6,246 nucleotides of DNA from Candidatus Colwellbacteria bacterium GWA2_46_10 (GCA_001817635.1 MHIS01000008.1:1-6246), one strand, 5' to 3'. Positions 1 through 4,547 are shown, numbered from the stretch's first letter. Notes: a model not told the origin generated them from the sequence alone. Made by a program: numbers and translations.

Positions 1-599
1 AGGTCTTCCCTACGCTCAGAAAGATGCTCGAATAGGTCCTCATTGGCTTCTAGTGAGGCTTTGAGTCTGGAGCTAGCAACCACGGCCGCATCAGCCTTCC
101 CCGCCAACCTAAGACTCTCGGCCAGCTTTATCGCGTTCTCGGCATTAACCTCAAAACGAGCTATCGTATCGTCCCTGGTCTTAATGCTCGCTTCGGTGTC
201 TTCGTCACCGGAAACAGTCAATCTTTGAAGTTCCTCAAGACGCCTTGTGGCCAATTCAGCTTGGAATTCGGCTTCCGCCTCATCCGAGAAAGCTAACGCT
301 CCACGTACTTTTTCGTTGAAGTTGATCTTTACCGGGTAAAGGAAATCTCCCGGTAGAGTACCATTTGCTGCTAGGGCTGTCCCACCACTAAAAGTTAACA
401 CTAGGGCTAGTAATATGGGCATAACTTTACTTAAATTTATTTTTTGTGACCTTTGTCTTATTAGACGTGTGTCCCTCGCTCCTCTTACATCCATCTCAAC
501 ATGCGTGATTAGAACACGCTTAATGTTGTCTCTCTCGCCGGCGCTTAGGCTAACGTTAGTGGCCCTCTTTATAAAATTGTCTAATCTATTCTTCTTCAT
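1..599 (-). CDS. DUF5667 domain membrane protein (3' end beyond window)
   Basis: Reading the minus strand from the ATG at 599 gives 199 open codons up to the window edge, so the C-terminus is missing. Residues 1-56 are a charged, probably cytoplasmic segment (start MKKNRLDNFIKRA). Residues about 57-78 form one hydrophobic transmembrane helix. Residues 80-125 carry the DUF5667 signature: LPGDFLYPVKINFNEKVRGA, then a helix rich in Glu, Ala and Arg (LATRRLEELQRL). The remainder is helical, Ala/Glu/Lys-rich and probably extracytoplasmic. The family has no proven biochemical function. In Parcubacteria-like genomes it typically follows an ECF sigma gene, so a role as membrane-bound regulator or anti-sigma-like partner is an inference from context. 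The start lies inside the sigma gene (14-nt overlap), and AGGGAG stands 10 nt before the ATG, which suggests translational coupling. Confidence 0.85.
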   Translation of the reverse strand, partial: MKKNRLDNFIKRATNVSLSAGERDNIKRVLITHVEMDVRGARDTRLIRQRSQKINLSKVMPILLALVLTFSGGTALAANGTLPGDFLYPVKINFNEKVRGALAFSDEAEAEFQAELATRRLEELQRLTVSGDEDTEASIKTRDDTIARFEVNAENAIKLAESLRLAGKADAAVVASSRLKASLEANEDLFEHLSERRED

Positions 600-1110
600 T
601 TTCCAAAATCTCCCTTAACTGCCTTATGCCTCTATTAATACGAACTGAGATATTGTTTTGGCTCTCCCCAGTGATCTTGGCCATTTCTTTGGGGCTTAGA
701 TCATCAATGTACCTCATTATTACCGCTTGGCGATATTTGATATCCACCTCCTTGATTACTTTGAGCACGCGCTCTGAATCCAACTTAACACTCACCTCAT
801 CGGTCACGGACTCGTCGTTGCCTGGCTGGAAGCCATTCTCTTCCATAGTTTCAAGCGACTGGTTGCCCCTAGCTTTCCGGTATTCGTCTATAACAAGGTT
901 GTTGGCGGTTTTGTATAGAAAGGCCCTTAGATTCTCTATGCGCTCGTTGCGCTTGAGCATATAGTCCCAAGTTCTAATAAACGTTTCTTGCATCAACTCT
1001 TTGGCGCGCTCTCGGTCAGACAAGCGAAAATAACAGTGCCTGAATATAGCATCTGCATACTCATCGTATGCTTTTGTGAATCCGGCTTTCAACCTATCTT
1101 CGAGGTTCAT
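586..1110 (-). CDS. RNA polymerase sigma factor, sigma-70 family, ECF-like
   Basis: The 174-aa protein has the two-domain plan of ECF sigma factors. Region 2 spans about residues 14-82: DEYADAIFRHCYFRL, then the 2.2-type core ELMQETFIRTWDY at 38-50, then LRAFLYKTANNLVIDEYRK at 61-79, which matches the 2.3/2.4 segment that melts and reads the -10 element. An acidic linker (about 84-110) follows. Region 4 spans about 112-168, with the helix-turn-helix LSPKEMAKITGESQNNISVR at 138-157 for -35 recognition. No region 1 or 3 is seen. It should direct RNA polymerase to a small regulon. The downstream DUF5667 gene starts 14 nt before its stop, so the two are probably cotranscribed and coupled. No good Shine-Dalgarno sits close to the ATG: AGAGAAGGG is more than 20 nt upstream. 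The stimulus is unknown. Confidence 0.93.
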   Translation of the reverse strand: MNLEDRLKAGFTKAYDEYADAIFRHCYFRLSDRERAKELMQETFIRTWDYMLKRNERIENLRAFLYKTANNLVIDEYRKARGNQSLETMEENGFQPGNDESVTDEVSVKLDSERVLKVIKEVDIKYRQAVIMRYIDDLSPKEMAKITGESQNNISVRINRGIRQLREILENEEE

Positions 1111-1208
1111 ATATTGTGACGAATATTAAGCCCTTCTCTTACATTAATATTGTTGTGTGGGAAGTCTGCGGTGTAAACGGTTTCGAAACACATTCGCTGA
1201 TTATACAG

Positions 1209-1236
1209 TGTCTTCCTGATATCTCAGAACTGGAAC
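1209..1236 (+). repeat. Imperfect direct repeat, copy 1 (left of Nudix gene)
   Basis: These 28 nt match 1781-1808 at 23 of 28 positions, in the same orientation. Shared blocks are TGTCT, CCT, TATCT, AGAA and TGGAAC. The copy can also fold: ATATCT (1219-1224) pairs with AGATAT (1238-1243). The two copies bracket the Nudix gene. They may be a dispersed repeat or the relic of an insertion. Function unknown. Confidence 0.5.
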
Positions 1237-1320
1237 CAGATATTGGAGGACTTAAGGCAAATTGCCCTCCTTATCAACGTTAGATAGACATTGTTCGATA
1301 GGCCGTAATAAGAGTTGTTC

Positions 1321-1329
1321 TGCTACAAT
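1321..1329 (+). promoter_or_regulatory. Extended -10 promoter of the Nudix gene
   Basis: TGCTACAAT matches an extended -10 box (TGnTATAAT with one mismatch). No -35 hexamer is found 16-18 nt upstream, which is usual for extended -10 promoters. The box ends 8 nt before the GTG at 1338, so transcription would begin at or within a few bases of the start codon and give a leaderless mRNA. This is inferred from spacing only. Confidence 0.45.
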
Positions 1330-1337
1330 AATGAACT

Positions 1338-1754
1338 GTGGAGTGGAAAATACGCTTAAGGAAATTGCTTGGCAAGAAAAGACACACAGCTCATGTGGTT
1401 TTAGTTGACCAAGATAGGTTTTTACTAGTGCAAGAGGCCGTAGGTGGCATCCGCGAACTTTGGGGATTGCCTGGTGGTGGTGTAAAAAGGAACGAGACTG
1501 CCGAAGAAGCAGCAATTAGAGAGGTAAAAGAAGAAACAGGACTGGATGTTGAACTCTTGAAAGAACTAGCCGTTATGGAAGATAAGAGAAGAGGCAATGT
1601 AAGGCATGTATTTTTGGGCAAAGTCACAGGGGGAAAACTGAGAATAGATAGAGCAGAGCATATGGATGCTAGGTGGATGACCATAGGTGATGTCAAAAGT
1701 ATTAAGAATAAACTGCGAGGGGATTGGGTTATCGAGGCCGTAAGCTTGACGTGA
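1338..1754 (+). CDS. Nudix hydrolase
   Basis: The 138-aa protein carries a perfect Nudix box (GX5EX7REUXEEXGU). It runs G47, then E53, R61-E62, E65-E66, G68 and L69; the Glu residues bind the divalent metal that activates water. The family cleaves nucleoside diphosphates linked to another moiety (NTPs, ADP-ribose, NADH, oxidised nucleotides). The substrate cannot be read from the sequence. The protein is a single domain of normal length: strand AHVVLVDQDRFLLVQ (18-32), WGLPGGG turn (42-48), Nudix helix, then a C-terminal strand-helix ending RWMTIGDV (112-119). The start is GTG, because TGA lies in frame two codons upstream. No Shine-Dalgarno is visible, and an extended -10 box ends 8 nt before the GTG, so the mRNA may be leaderless. 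The gene stands alone, divergent from the sigma gene and convergent with the GC-rich gene at 1957-2322. Confidence 0.93.
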   Translation: MEWKIRLRKLLGKKRHTAHVVLVDQDRFLLVQEAVGGIRELWGLPGGGVKRNETAEEAAIREVKEETGLDVELLKELAVMEDKRRGNVRHVFLGKVTGGKLRIDRAEHMDARWMTIGDVKSIKNKLRGDWVIEAVSLT

Positions 1755-1780
1755 TTTTCCAAAGGCACAAGAGGGTTGTT

Positions 1781-1808
1781 TGTCTCCCTAGTATCTGAGA
1801 ATTGGAAC
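1781..1808 (+). repeat. Imperfect direct repeat, copy 2 (right of Nudix gene)
   Basis: This is the partner of 1209-1236, with 23 of 28 bases identical. It lies 26 nt after the Nudix stop codon. The 6-bp hairpin possible in copy 1 is not conserved here, so the repeat is conserved as sequence rather than as that structure. Confidence 0.5.
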
Positions 1809-1852
1809 TTGATTATTAATAGTCTTCGAGATTTAGCTTACCCAGAAACGAC

Positions 1853-1870
1853 AAAACCCCTACTCGGGGT
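1853..1870 (-). terminator. Probable intrinsic terminator of the GC-rich gene
   Basis: On the minus strand, ACCCC (1870-1866) pairs with GGGGT (1860-1856) around a 5-nt loop. The RNA then reads TTTT followed by GTCGTTT. The stem is short but all G-C except its closing A-T pair. It would end transcripts coming from 1957-2322. On the plus strand the tail is only CTAATT, so it would terminate the Nudix gene poorly. Confidence 0.45.
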
Positions 1871-1887
1871 CTAATTATAAATAGTTT

Positions 1888-1919
1888 TGTAGTCGGAGCT
1901 CCGCAGCGCTCCGACTACA
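1888..1919. repeat. Perfect 12-bp inverted repeat (hairpin)
   Basis: TGTAGTCGGAGC (1888-1899) is followed after 8 nt by its exact reverse complement (1908-1919). Neither strand has a T-run directly after the stem, so it is not a classical terminator. It marks the base-composition boundary between AT-rich flank and the GC-rich gene. It could stabilise the 3' end of that mRNA or be a cassette-end sequence. Confidence 0.6.
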
Positions 1920-1942
1920 GGTGAACCAAATGCGTGAATAGG

Positions 1943-1958
1943 GAGTCCTGCGGGACTC
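1943..1958 (-). other. Hairpin overlapping the stop codon of the GC-rich gene
   Basis: GAGTCC (1943-1948) and GGACTC (1953-1958) form a perfect 6-bp stem with a 4-nt loop. It includes two bases of the TGA stop of the gene at 1957-2322. No T-tract follows. With the stems at 1888-1919 and 1856-1870 it makes three consecutive hairpins in about 100 nt. Confidence 0.4.
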
Positions 1959-2322
1959 AGATGGCGTCGTCGGAGAAGTGCAGTATGAGCTCATCGGGGT
2001 CGACCTCGGCGTGTTCGTAGTCGACGAAAACGTCATGGACACCCTTCTCATTGACGTCTGATCGTGGGCCATCTCCGACTCCGAGGGCTGACCTGAGGTA
2101 GGTGATGGCGCGGTCCACCAGAGCGCGCTGTGCGCTGCTCCCAGTCTCTGTGTCGATGGCGGCAGGGAGCTCAACGTGCACTGTGACGGGGATGGTCACA
2201 TCTCCCCGCACCACCCACTGGAGCGGCGTGGCCTCGCTGGTTGCGCCCCCACCACCGCCAGCACCACCGCCAACCAGGCTGTCTCGTCGAGGACCCCTCG
2301 GCCCAAACAATCCGTGGTCCAT
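1957..2322 (-). CDS. GC-rich hypothetical protein, Gly-rich N-terminus, probably horizontally acquired
   Basis: I do not recognise this 121-aa protein. Residues 1-30 are basic then glycine-rich (GPRGPRR, then a Gly run around 18-27), probably disordered. Residues 36-60 look like beta strands (LQWVVRGDVTIPVTVHVELP). Residues 65-81 form a helix (AQRALVDRAITYLRSALG). The C-terminus is very acidic (HAEVDPDELILHFSDDA). No signal peptide or membrane helix is seen. It is judged coding because codon third positions are overwhelmingly G or C (GTC, GAC, CTC, GCC) and because AGGAGG sits 8 nt before the ATG, the best Shine-Dalgarno in the window. Codon use differs sharply from the AT-leaning neighbours, which suggests transfer from a high-GC organism. 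Other open frames in this stretch are by-products of high GC. Transcription may be its own or read-through from the tRNA-Phe/tRNA-Arg unit on the same strand. Confidence 0.7.
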   Translation of the reverse strand: MDHGLFGPRGPRRDSLVGGGAGGGGGATSEATPLQWVVRGDVTIPVTVHVELPAAIDTETGSSAQRALVDRAITYLRSALGVGDGPRSDVNEKGVHDVFVDYEHAEVDPDELILHFSDDAI

Positions 2323-2330
2323 AGTGTCTC

Positions 2331-2336
2331 CCTCCT
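2331..2336 (-). promoter_or_regulatory. Strong Shine-Dalgarno (AGGAGG) of the GC-rich gene
   Basis: AGGAGG on the minus strand lies 8 nt before the ATG at 2322. It fixes this start and separates the gene from the others here, most of which lack a usable ribosome binding site. Confidence 0.7.
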
Positions 2337-2345
2337 CGGGGTAGT

Positions 2346-2406
2346 CACCTCATCCTTCGTTCGAAGGTGAGTCTTTGAATATCCACCAATACCCAAAGAC
2401 TCACCT
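2346..2406 (-). promoter_or_regulatory. Structured 5' leader with alternative hairpins
   Basis: On the minus strand AGGTGAGTCTTTG (2406-2394) is followed after 16 nt by its exact complement CAAAGACTCACCT (2377-2365), a 13-bp stem. The end of that second arm, CCTTC (2367-2363), can instead pair with the following GAAGG (2358-2354) in a hairpin with a 4-nt loop, and TCACCT/AGGTGA occurs three times across the stretch. The two folds are mutually exclusive and lie just ahead of the AGGAGG of the 121-aa gene. An attenuator, protein-binding leader or end of a transferred cassette are all possible; it matches no riboswitch class known to me. Confidence 0.45.
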
Positions 2407-2496
2407 CCGAAACCATAAAAGAACAATATCAAAAGACTGCCACGTTAGTATAAGTTAGTCAAGTTGTCTTTCGTCACAGATACAAGCGGATTGTAG

Positions 2497-2568
2497 TCTC
2501 CCCGGAGGGAATCGAACCCCCATCTAGAAGTTAGAAGCTTCCCATTCTATCCATTGAACTACGGGGAG
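2497..2568 (-). tRNA. tRNA-Arg(TCT)
   Basis: A full cloverleaf is present. The acceptor CTCCCCG/CGGGGAG has 7 pairs. The D stem is GTTC/GAAT. The anticodon stem GGAAG/CTTCT carries loop CTTCTAA with anticodon TCT (2535-2533 on the minus strand). The T arm is GGGGG-TTCGATT-CCCTC. The discriminator is A and no CCA is encoded, so CCA must be added after transcription. It decodes AGA/AGG-type arginine codons. It lies 3 nt after tRNA-Phe and is probably cotranscribed with it. Confidence 0.95.
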
Positions 2569-2571
2569 ATG

Positions 2572-2853
2572 TGCCGAGGGGGAGAATTGGACTCCCGACG
2601 CCTTGCTCTTCCATTGAGTTGGACTATCTCATCACCCTACATAGGGTGTCGGGCGCTTATGCGAGGTTATTGTTGGAACTCACTCGCTAGTCTCTACACC
2701 TTCTCCGGTACCACTGTCCACCGGAGCTTGGCTCGCGGTTATCTCATTAGTTAATATGAGGTTTTCCCCGAGTTCACCCGATTTTCCTTAATTCATTACT
2801 AAACTAGGGCCCGAAGACTTCAGGCAAGCGCTCTACCACTGAGCTACCTCGGC
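2572..2853 (-). tRNA. tRNA-Phe(GAA), interrupted by a group I intron
   Basis: The two exons are 2853-2822 (32 nt) and 2611-2572 (40 nt), joined to a 72-nt tRNA. The acceptor GCCGAGG/CCTCGGC and D stem GCTC/GAGC are perfect. The anticodon stem CTTGC/GCAAG is formed across the two exons and gives loop CTGAAGA with anticodon GAA. The T stem is GGGAG/CTCCC, the discriminator is A, and no CCA is encoded. Without the intron removed there is no anticodon arm, so splicing is required for function. The T loop reads TCCAATT, with C where U55 is nearly always found. No second tRNA-Phe is present in the window, so this may be the only one. Phe identity rests on the anticodon produced by the splice sites described in the intron entry. 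Confidence 0.9.
2612..2821 (-). ncRNA. Group I self-splicing intron (210 nt) in the tRNA-Phe anticodon loop
   Basis: The intron sits between U33 and G34. P1: exon GCCT (2825-2822) pairs with GGGC (2812-2809), with the hallmark U-G wobble at the 5' splice site. P10: 3' exon GAAGA (2611-2607) pairs with TCTTC (2817-2813). P3: TCGGGTG (2781-2775) with CGCCCGA (2655-2649). P4 core: CTCG (2772-2769) with CGAG (2735-2732). P5 distal: CTCAT/ATGAG. P6: CTCCGGT (2726-2720) with ACCGGAG (2709-2703). P7: GACTA (2692-2688) with TAGTC (2626-2622). P8: CACCCT (2648-2643) with AGGGTG (2638-2633). The last intron base is G (omega G, 2612). The core stretches CGAGCCAAGC and GTGTAGAGACTA resemble, from memory, the cyanobacterial tRNA-Leu intron (subgroup IC3). 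No homing endonuclease is encoded. Splicing should start with attack by an external guanosine. Confidence 0.92.
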
Positions 2854-2885
2854 CTGAACTCTAGCTTATTCATTTTCTTCTAAGA

Positions 2886-2914
2886 TTGCAATTGGAATAT
2901 AGTCAGCCTTTAAT
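2886..2914 (+). promoter_or_regulatory. Candidate promoter of the plus-strand tRNA pair
   Basis: TTGCAA (2886-2891, 4/6 to TTGACA), a 17-nt spacer, and TTTAAT (2909-2914, 5/6 to TATAAT). Transcription would begin near 2921, about 15 nt before tRNA-Arg(CCT). TTGCAA is its own reverse complement and could also serve as -35 for the minus-strand tRNA-Phe, but the matching -10 there (TAAGCT) is poor. Confidence 0.4.
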
Positions 2915-2935
2915 GTATTTTGAGGAGACTCCTGC

Positions 2936-3007
2936 GCCCTCGTCGTTCAACGGACAGGACACAGATTTCCTAAATCTGTAATTGAGGTTCGATTCCTCGC
3001 GAGGGCA
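2936..3007 (+). tRNA. tRNA-Arg(CCT)
   Basis: Acceptor GCCCTCG/CGAGGGC; D stem GTTC/GGAC; anticodon stem CAGAT/ATCTG with loop TTCCTAA and anticodon CCT (2969-2971); T arm TGAGG-TTCGATT-CCTCG; discriminator A; no encoded CCA. It reads AGG arginine codons. It is 3 nt upstream of tRNA-Pro on the same strand. No intron is present, although tRNA-Arg(CCT) is one of the known group I intron hosts in other bacteria. Confidence 0.95.
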
Positions 3008-3010
3008 CAT

Positions 3011-3083
3011 CGGGCTGTAGTGTCAACGGCCAGCACGCGTGCTTTGGGAGCACGTAGATCGAGTTCGAATCTCGACAGCCCGA
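3011..3083 (+). tRNA. tRNA-Pro(TGG)
   Basis: Acceptor CGGGCTG/CAGCCCG; D stem GTGT/GCAC; anticodon stem CGTGC/GCACG with loop TTTGGGA and anticodon TGG (3045-3047); T arm TCGAG-TTCGAAT-CTCGA; discriminator A at 3083; no CCA. The ATG of the following protein gene is at 3085, one base after the tRNA end, so 3' processing of this tRNA would also create the 5' end of that mRNA. Confidence 0.95.
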
Positions 3084-3084
3084 C

Positions 3085-3645
3085 ATGAAAATTATTTTAA
3101 TGCGTCACGGCCAGACTGATTACAACCTAGCCGGCGTTTATATGGGAAGAAGGTTGGATGCGTCCATCAACGAGACCGGCAAAGTTCAGATGGAGCAGAC
3201 CATTCCAGAGCTTCAATCCCTTAAGCCCGAGGTTATTATCTCTTCTCCGATGAAACGCACTAGGGAAAGTGCCGAGATTATAGGAAATGCCTTAGAAATA
3301 CCTATAGAGTTTGACGACCGGATAACGGAGATAGATATCGGGTCTCTATCTGGGAAAAGCAAAGCGGGGGCGTCTAGCCTCATGAATCTTTCTCTTGAGG
3401 CTGCAATACAACAGTATAGAATGGGTCAGTACGATTACTCCCCATTTGGGGGAGAATCCGCTAAGGATATTCTGGAAAGAACAGAGAGATTCCTTAAGGG
3501 TTTAAAGCAAAGAAAAGAAAAGTGCATTGTTATTATGTCCCATGGGGGGCTGGTTAGGTCGTTACACGGGGTAATTACCGGGAATCTTTCCCTTGTAGAT
3601 AAGGGAATTGCCAACGCCGCCCTAATTGTTCTGGAATATGTCTAG
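3085..3645 (+). CDS. Histidine phosphatase family protein (phosphoglycerate mutase-like)
   Basis: The 186-aa protein has the core of the histidine phosphatase superfamily. RHG at 7-9 contains the phospho-accepting His8, R58 lies in SSPMKRTRESA (53-63), E82 is the likely proton donor in ITEIDIG, and the second catalytic His153 is in SHGG (152-155). FGGES at 121-125 is the usual conserved loop. Members remove phosphate from small metabolites (sugar phosphates, nucleotide intermediates) or act as phosphoglycerate mutases; the substrate is not evident, and the length suits a phosphatase better than a glycolytic mutase. It is probably cytoplasmic. The ATG is one base after tRNA-Pro, with no Shine-Dalgarno. 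Starting at the second ATG (residue 6) would remove the first beta strand, so 3085 is preferred. Its last 8 nt overlap the next gene. Confidence 0.92.
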   Translation: MKIILMRHGQTDYNLAGVYMGRRLDASINETGKVQMEQTIPELQSLKPEVIISSPMKRTRESAEIIGNALEIPIEFDDRITEIDIGSLSGKSKAGASSLMNLSLEAAIQQYRMGQYDYSPFGGESAKDILERTERFLKGLKQRKEKCIVIMSHGGLVRSLHGVITGNLSLVDKGIANAALIVLEYV

Positions 3646-4324
3646 GGTCTTAAGAATTGCCCACCGTGGAGCCTCTGGAGACAAACCAGAGAATACCCTC
3701 TCTGCTGTTGCCAAGGCTCTTGAGATAGGTGTGGACATAATTGAGTTAGATGTGCGGGTTTGCAAAACAGGAGAGTTAGTGGCTTTCCACGATATGACTC
3801 TTGAACGCACCACCAATGGAAATGGCCTGGTTGCAGATACCTCCCTGGAAGATCTTAAGAAGCTGGATGCCGGGAGTGGAGAGCGCATTCCTACTCTGGA
3901 AGAGGCTATAGATTTGATAGATAAAAGAACCATTCTTAATATAGAGATGAAGGGCAAGGGAGTAGCGGATCGCCTAGCCGCTATTCTTAGGGGCTATATA
4001 GAGAACAAAGCCTATCCCCCAGAGTTGTTTATCGTGACCTCTTTTGACAAGGAAGAGTTCCATCAATTCTCTCTCAAAAATCCAGGGGCACAGCTAGGCA
4101 TCCTGGTGGGCAGAGATATTTTGAGCGCTCCTTCAAGAGCTAGAAAATACGGTGCGCATTCCATCCACTTACCACAGCCATACATGAGAAAGTGGTTAGT
4201 AAGATTTCTTCACAAAAAGGGGTTCAAGGTGTTTATATATACCCTTAATTCGATATGGGATATAGCCAAGGCCAAGATAATGGAAGTAGATGGTATATTC
4301 TCGGATTATCCAGATAGGATATAA
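3638..4324 (+). CDS. Glycerophosphodiester phosphodiesterase
   Basis: The 228-aa protein is a single GDPD TIM barrel, normal in length for UgpQ-like cytoplasmic enzymes, with no signal peptide. Motifs in order: AHRGASG with H9 and R10; PENT with E18; IIELDVR with metal ligands E36 and D38; AFHD with catalytic H51; LNIEMKG with E103 and K105; YTLN at 201-204; VDGIFSDYPD at 217-226. The family hydrolyses glycerophosphodiesters to sn-glycerol 3-phosphate and an alcohol, which recycles head groups from degraded phospholipids. A TTG at 3626 is in frame, but the ATG at 3638 is preferred. It overlaps the upstream stop by 8 nt (ATGTCTAG), implying coupling, and lies 8 residues before the catalytic HRG. 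Pairing with a phosphatase suggests a small phosphoester salvage operon (inference). Confidence 0.94.
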   Translation: MSRVLRIAHRGASGDKPENTLSAVAKALEIGVDIIELDVRVCKTGELVAFHDMTLERTTNGNGLVADTSLEDLKKLDAGSGERIPTLEEAIDLIDKRTILNIEMKGKGVADRLAAILRGYIENKAYPPELFIVTSFDKEEFHQFSLKNPGAQLGILVGRDILSAPSRARKYGAHSIHLPQPYMRKWLVRFLHKKGFKVFIYTLNSIWDIAKAKIMEVDGIFSDYPDRI

Positions 4325-4381
4325 GCCCGTGATTATTGTCTTGACACACTCCTTATTATGGCGAAACTTACGCGTGCACGT

Positions 4382-4387
4382 TATTAT
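4382..4387 (+). promoter_or_regulatory. Possible -10 box for tRNA-His
   Basis: TATTAT matches the -10 consensus at 5 of 6 positions, 14 nt before the tRNA. No -35 is at the right distance. A perfect TTGACA at 4341-4346 is 35 nt upstream of this box, too far to pair with it, and the sequence 17 nt after TTGACA (AAACTT) is a poor -10. The real promoter is uncertain. Confidence 0.25.
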
Positions 4388-4401
4388 AGATGTGCGTTTA
4401 T

Positions 4402-4473
4402 GGTGACCATAGCTTAGTGGTAAAGCTCCGCTCTGTGGCAGCGGCGACGGGGGTTCAATTCCCCTTGGTCACC
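4402..4473 (+). tRNA. tRNA-His(GTG)
   Basis: Acceptor GTGACCA/TGGTCAC extended by the extra G-1 (4402) opposite C73 (4473), the identity pair of tRNA-His; D stem GCTT/AAGC; anticodon stem CCGCT/AGCGG with loop CTGTGGC and anticodon GTG (4435-4437); T arm GGGGG-TTCAATT-CCCCT. The bases after C73 are CCT, so CCA is not fully encoded. It is a lone tRNA gene between two protein operons. Confidence 0.95.
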
Positions 4474-4547
4474 CCTTTCGGTCGTTAATATACCAGGGAC
4501 CAGTGTGAACTGGCCGCCTTTGTTTCCAACTCCTTTAACTCAATCAA

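Noticed and set aside
1391..1768. Antisense open frames opposite the Nudix gene
   Set aside because: They mirror a gene with a perfect Nudix box, are low-complexity Ser/Pro/Leu sequences, and have no motif of their own.
1209..1810. Direct repeats around the Nudix gene as a CRISPR array or insertion sequence ends
   Set aside because: There are only two imperfect copies about 570 bp apart, no spacers, no transposase, and the repeats are direct rather than inverted.
1875..2344. Overlapping open frames on both strands in the GC-rich stretch (1875-2174 minus, 2102-2344 plus, 2196-2432 minus)
   Set aside because: Stop codons are rare by composition there. Only the frame at 1957-2322 minus has GC-biased third positions together with AGGAGG at the right distance.
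2554..2754. Open reading frame of 66 codons on the plus strand across the intron and tRNA-Arg(TCT)
   Set aside because: It runs antisense through a tRNA and the structured core of the group I intron, whose sequence is fully explained by RNA pairing. It has no family resemblance and is not a homing endonuclease.
3626..3637. TTG at 3626 as start of the phosphodiesterase gene
   Set aside because: The ATG at 3638 overlaps the upstream stop in the usual coupled way and gives the normal family N-terminus.
4341..4369. Perfect TTGACA as -35 of a promoter for tRNA-His
   Set aside because: The hexamers 16-19 nt downstream do not resemble TATAAT, and the better TATTAT box is too far away. Kept only as a remark.
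4500..4513. Hairpin CCAGT-GTGA-ACTGG after tRNA-His, followed at a distance by TTTGTTT, as a terminator
   Set aside because: The stem is only 5 bp and the T-rich stretch is not adjacent, so support is too weak.
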